This document shows, piece by piece, positions 8,045 to 14,539 of a stretch of DNA of 35,091 nt (position 1 is its first letter; each line of letters opens with the position of its first letter). The stretch lies in the NCBI GenBank assembly GCA_004292695.1, contig RDXV01000034.1, positions 1-35,091 on the forward strand, written 5' to 3'. The stretch comes from Nostocales cyanobacterium. GTDB taxonomy: Bacteria; Cyanobacteriota; Cyanobacteriia; Cyanobacteriales; Nostocaceae. The notes beneath the pieces are model-generated. The model did no database searches. It saw only the letters and a program-made list of their open reading frames with translations, and had not been told where the DNA came from. The position numbers and the translations under genes were made by a program.

Positions 8045-9268
8045 ATGCACCTACCAAAAAATTTAGTTGTTTTATTAACAAGTACCTTATTAATCTGCTT
8101 TACCAGCCAATCTAGTACAGCTTTCAAACTGTACTATACTCCTAGACCTAAAGACTATTTAGCAGAATCTTATTTTCCAACAGGTAAAGGTATTACAACA
8201 CTTGATGTTGTGAATCCAGAGACAGCAAGTTTAACACATCCTTTCGGTTTATATGATTCAAAGCCATACATTTACTCAATCAAAAGAGGTGGTACTGAAG
8301 GATTTTTAAATGATTTAAATATTTATACAACACAAGAATATGGTGGCTGGACTTTTGAAAAAGGCAATGAATTACAAGGAAGTTTTAACGTAAGAAGATT
8401 GTTTGCTTGTGGTATTGGTGGCGATGGTCTAATCTTTACACTTCCTACTGTTTGTGGTACATCTAGAGGTGCTACTAGTACGTTTGGAATTGGAGCTACA
8501 CTGGAATTAGATTATCGTCCAAGTAAAAACAAAAAAACTCGTGATCCCAAACCATCTGCAAATAATCTATTCTGGATTCAACGAGTAATTACTAACTATC
8601 CTCCTGATTTTCCAGGTCTACATCAAAGTTATATTGATAATAGAACTAAACAATCTAATGGCACATATCTAAATGCCATATATCCCTATTTTGGTCGTGG
8701 TAATTCAATAAGATCAGAACCCAAAACTGACTACGGATACTTTGGAGACCGTCCATATAGATTGACATTGTTAGATCGCAATTACTACTGGATTGGAGAA
8801 CTATATCTAGCGAAAGCGGAAACACGACAAAATCGCTCTCCGAAAGTCACCATTTATAACGGTGTGAGGTGGGGTTGGCGATATCAATACATTCCAAATA
8901 ATGATTCATGTCCAGCTAAAAGTAGTAAATGTTCTCCACCACCCCCTCCTTGCAATGGTAATAGTGGTGGTGGTGGATGTAACAAAACCACTGCAACTAA
9001 TTATGTTAACTATCAAGATGAAATATCACCGTTTGATATTGATAATATTAACGAGCTTGAAGATGGTTATTTATCATTCTTAGATTTTGATGAAATCGCC
9101 TGGAATAGTGATGAAGAAGATTATTGGTATGATGATAACGAATACGCTGATTGGAATGAAGATTATTCCGAATCACCCACATCTGTACCCGAATCTACAT
9201 CAACATTAGGACTGTTATTACTCAGTGCTTTTGTATTTATCAAATCCTTGACAATTACCAAAGACTAG
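8045..9268 (+). CDS. Array protein B1, secreted, with PEP-CTERM-like tail
   Basis: The 407-residue product has a signal peptide (about 1-27, LVVLLTSTLLICFTSQSSTAF). A globular domain at about 28-280 has the landmarks FWIQRVITN, WIGELYLA and VTIYNGVRWGW shared with B2 and B3. A short hinge follows with cysteines around a proline run and glycines (CSPPPPPCNG, SGGGGC). Next come about 60 acidic residues rich in Trp/Tyr/Phe. The tail SPTSVPESTSTLGLLLL ends in a hydrophobic helix and Lys-Asp. The tail resembles a PEP-CTERM exosortase signal with PES in place of PEP. Export, then anchoring or processing at the membrane, is likely. The body is unlike anything I can name with certainty; cyanobacterial PEP-CTERM proteins with a WIQ...GVxWGW pattern are the best comparison. 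Confidence 0.75.
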   Translation: MHLPKNLVVLLTSTLLICFTSQSSTAFKLYYTPRPKDYLAESYFPTGKGITTLDVVNPETASLTHPFGLYDSKPYIYSIKRGGTEGFLNDLNIYTTQEYGGWTFEKGNELQGSFNVRRLFACGIGGDGLIFTLPTVCGTSRGATSTFGIGATLELDYRPSKNKKTRDPKPSANNLFWIQRVITNYPPDFPGLHQSYIDNRTKQSNGTYLNAIYPYFGRGNSIRSEPKTDYGYFGDRPYRLTLLDRNYYWIGELYLAKAETRQNRSPKVTIYNGVRWGWRYQYIPNNDSCPAKSSKCSPPPPPCNGNSGGGGCNKTTATNYVNYQDEISPFDIDNINELEDGYLSFLDFDEIAWNSDEEDYWYDDNEYADWNEDYSESPTSVPESTSTLGLLLLSAFVFIKSLTITKD

Positions 9269-9273
9269 CAGAT

Positions 9274-9345
9274 ATGAATTACCTTTACACTCTGCTATAT
9301 TGTTTTTTCTATTATTATCAGAATTTATCTTCAATGCTTAGTTAA
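9274..9345 (+). pseudogene. Truncated 5' copy of the ligase gene (duplication scar 1)
   Basis: The 29 bases from this ATG are identical to the start of the full ligase gene at 14540, and the spacing of 5 bp after the B stop codon is the same. The frame encodes MNYLYTLLYCF and then degenerates to a stop at 9343-9345. ATTATTATCA and ATCTTCAAT are further pieces shared with the real gene. The upstream 109 bp (9165-9273), which code for the B tail, are also almost identical in all three units. Confidence 0.85.
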
Positions 9346-9389
9346 ATTCTGTGTTATTACTCACTATCTTAATGGTTGTATTGTTCAAT

Positions 9390-9509
9390 ATTTCCGTAAA
9401 TATCAGGTTATCTCAAAATCAAAAACACGGTAAATTGATTTGAGTTAAATAAAAACCATTATGTACTTTAATTTATTCAACTATTCTCTCTAACCCTAAA
9501 AACTATCTC
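9390..9509 (+). promoter_or_regulatory. Array leader, copy 2
   Basis: This is the second copy of the leader. It contains the small dyad ATATTT-ccgt-AAATAT at the start of the core and TTGATTT-gagtt-AAATAAA at 9435-9453, so one arm has a single mismatch. The core runs straight into ATCTCATGGGTAAA at the start of A2. The sequence from about 9346 to 9389 matches the region before copy 4 rather than copies 1 and 3. Confidence 0.55.
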
Positions 9510-10184
9510 ATGGGTAAATTATTGGCAACAGTTTTAGCCATGCTCTTAGGATTTATTGGCACAATGGTATTAAGCCTTATGCCAATAACTGTGATGGCTA
9601 ATGAAGACCAAAAAATTGAGAGGTCAGTTAATATGACTGCTTTTGAATCAAACAATAAAAATGCCGTTGAAGTAGATGGTATTCGCTTTGAAACCATAGT
9701 TCCTGAGCGCAGCTACCGTCTACCTAAATATGGAGATGGAGAAGAAACGCCTATTCAATTTGGTGTTCGCATTACTAATCAAACATCAACTCCATACCGT
9801 TTTGAGTTACCTCAGTTTTTTCCAGAAATATTAAATTCACACGGAAAGCCTTTGCACATGAGTTTCGCTCAAAATTCAACCAGAAAGGTAGAAGAAACAG
9901 ATATTCCATTAATTATGCCAGGAGAGAGTTTTGAATTTTTGAAGGATGCCAAATTTAGCTGGTACAACAGAGATTGCATTGTACTTAAAGGTTTTGCATT
10001 TTATGGAGGAATTTGGAGTTTTTATAACTTCAAACCAGGTAAATATCAGATTCGGCTTACCTACGAGAATCTCCTAGTAAAACGAAGAATGCATCTTTTG
10101 ATTGACAGAGATGGAAGAGATGAAGTTGCTGAGTTTTGGACAGGTAAAATTACTACACCTTTTACAAGATTACTCCTCAGATAA
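9510..10184 (+). CDS. Array protein A2, secreted single beta-sandwich-like domain
   Basis: The 224-residue protein begins with a clear signal peptide (LLATVLAMLLGFIGTMVLSL, cleavage probably near VMA-NE at about residue 31). One A domain follows: VEVDGIRFETIVPE, FGVRITNQTSTPYRFEL, LIMPGESFEFL, FYNFKPGKYQIRL and the terminal FWTGKITTPFTRLLL. It lies outside the cytoplasm if the signal is used. Residues 1-111 are about 90% identical by eye to A4; the C-terminal half is much more diverged except for the fixed motifs. No B gene follows; copy 3 of the leader begins within 70 bp. Function unknown. An extracellular binding or chaperone-like partner of the B proteins is a guess from gene order only. 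Confidence 0.8.
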   Translation: MGKLLATVLAMLLGFIGTMVLSLMPITVMANEDQKIERSVNMTAFESNNKNAVEVDGIRFETIVPERSYRLPKYGDGEETPIQFGVRITNQTSTPYRFELPQFFPEILNSHGKPLHMSFAQNSTRKVEETDIPLIMPGESFEFLKDAKFSWYNRDCIVLKGFAFYGGIWSFYNFKPGKYQIRLTYENLLVKRRMHLLIDRDGRDEVAEFWTGKITTPFTRLLLR

Positions 10185-10251
10185 ACCTAAATCATTTGCT
10201 ATTAAACCCAAAAACAATAATTTTTTTATAGCATCTTTTTATATTCTATAT

Positions 10252-10391
10252 ACTTACTCATTATTACTTACTTGCCTGACACTCTTTTCATAATTGAGTT
10301 ATTTAAGATTTCCGTAAATATCAGGTTATCTCAAAATCAAAAACACGATAGATTGATTTGAGTTAAATCAAACCCGTAATGTACTAGAATA
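10252..10391 (+). promoter_or_regulatory. Array leader, copy 3
   Basis: From 10252 it matches copy 1 (from 6569) in perfect register for 130 bp, including ACTCTTTTCATAATTGAG and the core. The dyad TTGATTT-gagtt-AAATCAA is at 10353-10371. After about 10391 the match ends, and the signal-peptide coding sequence present in the other units is missing before A3. Confidence 0.55.
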
Positions 10392-10420
10392 GTTGAATTA
10401 TTTTCAAGCAACTATTAACT

Positions 10421-10972
10421 ATGGAGTTAATGAAGAATATGACATCACTTGATTTGAATAAAAGCAAGATTGTTGAAGTAAACGATGTTAGTTTTCAAAC
10501 ACAAATACAGTCAATTATTCCTACTCCACTCTTGCCGTGTACAAATAAGTTTGTCACCCTTGGTATTTATATAACCAATAATACTTCCAATTGTCTATAT
10601 TTTGAGAGACTAGATTCACTTTCTCAACTTCCGATCTTGATTGATTGTAGGGGAAATTTAATAGAAATTGACAGCGATATGTTGCGACTGAGAGTTAAAG
10701 GCAACCCTTATTACTTAGTTGCGCCTGGAGAAAGCAGTTTTTTTAAACTTGAGAGCTTTATATGGAGAATGTTTTGCAAATTACATCTAAAAATTTATAA
10801 CGAAGCTGGAGGTTTTTTTCACTTTTATGATCTAAAACCTGGTAAATATAAACTTCAAATTTCATATAAAAGAACTGATCACAGACAAACATTGTTACCA
10901 AAAGAAAGTCCTTTAGCAGTAGCTTGGATTGGGGATGTAACAATACCATTCGTAGATTTTTGCATAGCATGA
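10421..10972 (+). CDS. Array protein A3, single A domain without signal peptide
   Basis: The 183-residue protein starts MELMKNMTSLDL, where KNMTS aligns with VNMTA of the secreted copies. The mature domain is therefore complete but the export signal is absent. Domain landmarks: IVEVNDVSFQTQI, LGIYITNNTSNCLYFE, LVAPGESSFFKLE, FYDLKPGKYKLQI and the end WIGDVTIPFVDF, which is closer to A1 (TPFVDF) than to A2/A4 (TPFTRLL). It precedes B2 by 35 bp. It may be cytoplasmic or a decayed export protein. The first ATG (10421) lacks a good ribosome site; Met at codon 4 or 7 is also possible. Confidence 0.7.
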   Translation: MELMKNMTSLDLNKSKIVEVNDVSFQTQIQSIIPTPLLPCTNKFVTLGIYITNNTSNCLYFERLDSLSQLPILIDCRGNLIEIDSDMLRLRVKGNPYYLVAPGESSFFKLESFIWRMFCKLHLKIYNEAGGFFHFYDLKPGKYKLQISYKRTDHRQTLLPKESPLAVAWIGDVTIPFVDFCIA

Positions 10973-11007
10973 ATACTATTTAATAGCAATACAAGAGGCA
11001 TTAATCA

Positions 11008-12243
11008 GTGAACACAACTTATTTAGTTGGTTGGTCGGTATTAGGTTTGTTTTTTCTTAACTGTCAGTCAAGCATTGCATTTAACATCTATCCTTCAAGT
11101 CCAGGAGCTACTTTTCGATATCAACCTGCATCATCGTACTCTTTTAGAGGTTCTAGATGGCAAACTGAAATTAACTATAATACATGGGCTAAACCGCTTC
11201 CCAGAGGCGGTACACCGATATTTAAAAATACGCTTAAATTTCTGTGGGCTCCAAGATCTACTCCACCATTCGGTCAAGGTTGGAAATTCGAGAGTGCAAA
11301 TACGGATTTAGAAGGTTTTTTTGATATAAAAACTTATTATGCTTGTGCTTTTGCTGAACCTTGTGGTGGACCCACTGATGTTGGACCAGAAGGTAGTAAT
11401 CCAGAAAGACCAAATCCTCTGACAAAAGGAGTTGGAGCAGTTTTTAGTTTGCAATACAATCCTAGAGGTTCTGATCCAATACCGCTCAATAATAACTTAC
11501 ACTGGATTCAGGTTGTGCGAAGTAACAGGACATTTCTTCCGTTTGTTGATAATTCAGGCAAGTTTGATAATCCATACTATGACTCTTCAACAAATAGTCC
11601 TTGGTTGGCAGGAAGTGACTTCTTGATAGATAGACCTTACTTTTTTAGTCCTGCTTCACCAGGTATCCGTAATTTCTTTACAGCAGATTTGTATTTGGTG
11701 GAATATCTTGGTCTAATAGGAGGTCAAAAGCGAGTTAGAATTTACAACGGTATTCGATGGGGTTGGAAAAACATTCCTGGTGAAATTAGAGATCAAAATC
11801 CCTGTTTAACTAAAAGTAATAATAGTGGTATCTGTCCGCCGCCTTCCCCACCTTCTTGTAACGGTAGTAGTGGTGGAGGTGGATGTATTTACCGAGTTGA
11901 AGATGAAAATCAGCTATCATATTTTAATGATAGTGAAGTAAACTTGGCTGAATATGAAGAAATGCTAGATTTTAATACAGATGATACTTATTGGGCAGAA
12001 GATCAAGAGGTATCATATTTCGATATGGAGGATATAGATGATACTAACTGGACTGAAAGTCAATTTTTGAAATACTTTAATATCGACGTTACTAACTGGA
12101 TTTGGGACGAAGATATACTACCATTGTATGAATATAATAATTCCGAATCACCCACCTCTGTACCCGAATCTACATCAACATTAGGACTGTTATTACTCAG
12201 TGTTTTTGTATTTATCAAATCCTTGACAATTACCAAGGACTAG
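11008..12243 (+). CDS. Array protein B2, secreted, with PEP-CTERM-like tail
   Basis: It starts at GTG 11008 with AGAGG 9 bp upstream. The 411 residues begin with a signal peptide (about 1-25, VLGLFFLNCQSSIAF). The body shares HWIQVVRSNR, FTADLYLVEY and VRIYNGIRWGW with B1 and B3. Hinge: CPPPSPPSCNGSSGGGGC. The acidic region contains near-repeats of about 18-20 residues (DDTYWAEDQEVSYF, DDTNWTESQFLKYF, VTNWIWDEDILPLY). The tail SVPESTSTLGLLLL is identical in sequence to B1 and B3. The body is as long as in the other copies but diverged throughout, in contrast to the tail. No frame damage is seen. Confidence 0.77.
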   Translation: MNTTYLVGWSVLGLFFLNCQSSIAFNIYPSSPGATFRYQPASSYSFRGSRWQTEINYNTWAKPLPRGGTPIFKNTLKFLWAPRSTPPFGQGWKFESANTDLEGFFDIKTYYACAFAEPCGGPTDVGPEGSNPERPNPLTKGVGAVFSLQYNPRGSDPIPLNNNLHWIQVVRSNRTFLPFVDNSGKFDNPYYDSSTNSPWLAGSDFLIDRPYFFSPASPGIRNFFTADLYLVEYLGLIGGQKRVRIYNGIRWGWKNIPGEIRDQNPCLTKSNNSGICPPPSPPSCNGSSGGGGCIYRVEDENQLSYFNDSEVNLAEYEEMLDFNTDDTYWAEDQEVSYFDMEDIDDTNWTESQFLKYFNIDVTNWIWDEDILPLYEYNNSESPTSVPESTSTLGLLLLSVFVFIKSLTITKD

Positions 12244-12248
12244 CAGAT

Positions 12249-12320
12249 ATGAATTACCTTTACACTCTGCTATATTGTTTTTTCTATTATTATCAGAATT
12301 TATCTTCAATGCTTAGTTAA
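12249..12320 (+). pseudogene. Truncated 5' copy of the ligase gene (duplication scar 2)
   Basis: This has the same structure and reading frame as the scar at 9274 (stop at 12318-12320) and is identical to it over these 72 bases. Identity with the scar region of unit 1 continues with only a few changes to about 12340, so one of the two is a recent copy of the other. The B tail repeat before it is 12140-12248. Confidence 0.85.
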
Positions 12321-12364
12321 ATTCTGTGTTATTACTTACTCTCTTCATAGTTGTATTTTTCAAT

Positions 12365-12484
12365 ATTTCCGTAAATATCAGGTTATATCTACATGAAAAA
12401 CACGCTAAATTGATTTGAGTTAAATCAAACCCATTATGTACTTGAATTTGTTCAACAACTCTCTCTAACCATAAGAATTATCTC
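12365..12484 (+). promoter_or_regulatory. Array leader, copy 4
   Basis: ATATTT-ccgt-AAATAT starts the core and TTGATTT-gagtt-AAATCAA lies at 12410-12428. From the second dyad to the ATG it is almost identical to copy 1. The short segment between the dyads is changed (GGTTATATCTACATG instead of GGTTATCTCAAAATC), so both dyads are kept while the spacer sequence is free to vary. Confidence 0.55.
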
Positions 12485-13153
12485 ATGGGTAAATTATTGG
12501 CAACGATTTTAGCCATGCTCTTGGGATTTATTGGCACAATGGTATTAAGCCATATACCAATAACTGTGATGGCTAATAAAGACCAACAAATTGAGAGGTC
12601 AATTAATATGACTGCTTTTGAATCAAACAATAAAAATGCTGTGGAAGTAGATGATATTCGTTTTGAAACTATAGTTCCTGAAGGCAGCTACCGTCTACCT
12701 AAATATGGAGATGGAGAAGAAACCCCTATTCAATTTGGTGTTCGCATTACTAATCAAACATCAACTCCATACCGTTTTGAGTTACCTCTGTTTGTGCCAG
12801 AAATATTAAATCCACATGGAAACCCTTTGCATATGAATTTTGCTAGAAATGCAACCTGGGCTGTAAATGAGTTAGATATTCCACTGATCATGCCGGGAGA
12901 AAGCTTTAAATATTTGATGGATGCCAAATTTATTTGGTATAGCAAAAATTGTATTGAGCTTACAGGTTATATCTTATATGGAGGAGTCTTCAATTTTTAT
13001 AACTTTAAGCCAGGTAAATATCAGATTCATTTCAAATATAAGAATACTTTAGCAAAGAAAAATCCTTTTATGGAAGTAAGAGGAGACACAGAAATAGATA
13101 GTTTTTGGACAGGTATAGTTGTTACACCTTTTACAAGATTACTCCTCCGATAA
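12485..13153 (+). CDS. Array protein A4, secreted single beta-sandwich-like domain
   Basis: The 222 residues have the same signal peptide as A2 (LLATILAMLLGFIGTMVLS) and the same domain plan: FGVRITNQTSTPYRFEL, LIMPGESFKYL, FYNFKPGKYQIHF and the end FWTGIVVTPFTRLLL. Compared with A2, substitutions cluster after about residue 100 (for example NATWAVNELD against NSTRKVEETD, and ILYGGVFN against AFYGGIWS), while the core motifs do not change. It carries CAA where A1 has the stop codon. B3 follows after 112 bp. An exported partner of B3 is the simplest reading of the context, but no activity can be assigned. Confidence 0.8.
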   Translation: MGKLLATILAMLLGFIGTMVLSHIPITVMANKDQQIERSINMTAFESNNKNAVEVDDIRFETIVPEGSYRLPKYGDGEETPIQFGVRITNQTSTPYRFELPLFVPEILNPHGNPLHMNFARNATWAVNELDIPLIMPGESFKYLMDAKFIWYSKNCIELTGYILYGGVFNFYNFKPGKYQIHFKYKNTLAKKNPFMEVRGDTEIDSFWTGIVVTPFTRLLLR

Positions 13154-13265
13154 ACCTAAATAATTTGGGGATACAACCCAAAACTAATAATGTTTGCATA
13201 ACTGATTAAAAAATTTGTAATTAAATTAAGCAATCACGATAACTATCATCACCCATCATTAGAAT

Positions 13266-14534
13266 ATGAAATCGCTGAAAAATCTCTTAACTATTCTAGT
13301 AATACCACTTCCTCTTTTCTTCACATCACGTCCTGCTAGTGCGATTAACTTAGTTTATACAAATTTCTCTGTTTCTTCTAATTATCAGCCTGTAGCATTT
13401 TACAAGACTACTGTAGGTAACGATGGACTACTTACAAGAGACTATCTTATCAAGATTCCTCCTCCAAGTACCAAATCTGCATTTTGGGAAGTTTTGACAT
13501 CATCATTTTCTACGTGGGATTTTCGCAGATCCGGTGTTCCGGTATATGGTGACTTTCTAATAAATAAGTACAGGGTATGTCCTCCTAACTCTGACTGTGG
13601 AGCTTTAACTCTAGAAGGTTCTGTTGGATCAGAACTCAATTTGACATATACACCGAATTTGACTCTGTTTCCTAAAACAAGACAACCAAATCCAGGAAAT
13701 GGAAATGTGCGATGGATTCAGTGGGTAAGAAGTAACCATAGCTTGTTAACAAATAAACACGATGATCAAGAAAGTGTTATTGATATTGACACAAAAAATT
13801 ATAATGGCACTTCTTATTTTAGCGATCCTGGAACTCCCTTTTACTACTCGAAAATATCTTCACAGCAAACAAATCCAGTTTATAAGTTTGAGGATTTACC
13901 TAATAGAGTCGATATTGGGCAAAATCATGATTGGATTGCAGACCTTTATCTAGCTGAAGAAATCACAAAACCAGGCAGCAATGTCAGAAAAGTTCTGATT
14001 TATGGAGGAGTTCGCTGGGGATGGCATAACAGAGTAGTTGAGAAAAAAAAAGAACCTAATCCTAATATTGTCCCTGGTCTTTGTCCAGCCAATAACAGTA
14101 GTGGTGAATGCCCACCTCCCCCTTCTTGCAACGGTAGTAGCGGTGGTGGTGGATGCAATAAAAATGTTATTTCTGACCAGAATCAGTATGAAGAAATGTC
14201 AGCTTTTGACCAAAATGACATTAATTCACTTCTATATCAGTCTGTGTCATTTATTGATTTCGATTACACTAACTGGTTAACTCAAGAAGAGTATCAATTA
14301 TATTTTGGTATGGATGATGCTCCCTGGTGGATTGAAAATTATGAACTCTCAGAAGATGATATAAACGATCCTACTTGGTGGACTTTGGAAGATGATCGCT
14401 TATATTTTAGTGAATATTACGGTGGTAATAATTCCGAATCACCGACATCTGTACCCGAATCTACATCAACATTTGGACTGTTATTACTCAGTGCTTTTGT
14501 CTTTATCAAATCCTTGACAATTACCAAGGACTAG
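13266..14534 (+). CDS. Array protein B3, secreted, with PEP-CTERM-like tail
   Basis: The 422 residues have a signal peptide (about 1-26, LLTILVIPLPLFFTSRPASA). The body carries RWIQWVRSNHS, WIADLYLAEE and VLIYGGVRWGW. Hinge: CPPPPSCNGSSGGGGC. The acidic aromatic region is longer than in B1 and repeats the pattern TNW/TWW, acidic residues, then YF (YTNWLTQEEYQLYF, PTWWTLEDDRLYF). The tail SVPESTSTFGLLLL has one Leu-to-Phe change. It ends 5 bp before the ligase ATG, so translation of the two is probably coupled. This is the only B gene still attached to a complete ligase. Confidence 0.77.
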   Translation: MKSLKNLLTILVIPLPLFFTSRPASAINLVYTNFSVSSNYQPVAFYKTTVGNDGLLTRDYLIKIPPPSTKSAFWEVLTSSFSTWDFRRSGVPVYGDFLINKYRVCPPNSDCGALTLEGSVGSELNLTYTPNLTLFPKTRQPNPGNGNVRWIQWVRSNHSLLTNKHDDQESVIDIDTKNYNGTSYFSDPGTPFYYSKISSQQTNPVYKFEDLPNRVDIGQNHDWIADLYLAEEITKPGSNVRKVLIYGGVRWGWHNRVVEKKKEPNPNIVPGLCPANNSSGECPPPPSCNGSSGGGGCNKNVISDQNQYEEMSAFDQNDINSLLYQSVSFIDFDYTNWLTQEEYQLYFGMDDAPWWIENYELSEDDINDPTWWTLEDDRLYFSEYYGGNNSESPTSVPESTSTFGLLLLSAFVFIKSLTITKD

Positions 14535-14539
14535 CAGAT

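Noticed and set aside
10102-10293. 63-codon open frame after A2
   Set aside because: It starts inside A2 in another frame and runs into the shared leader repeat; no start signal.
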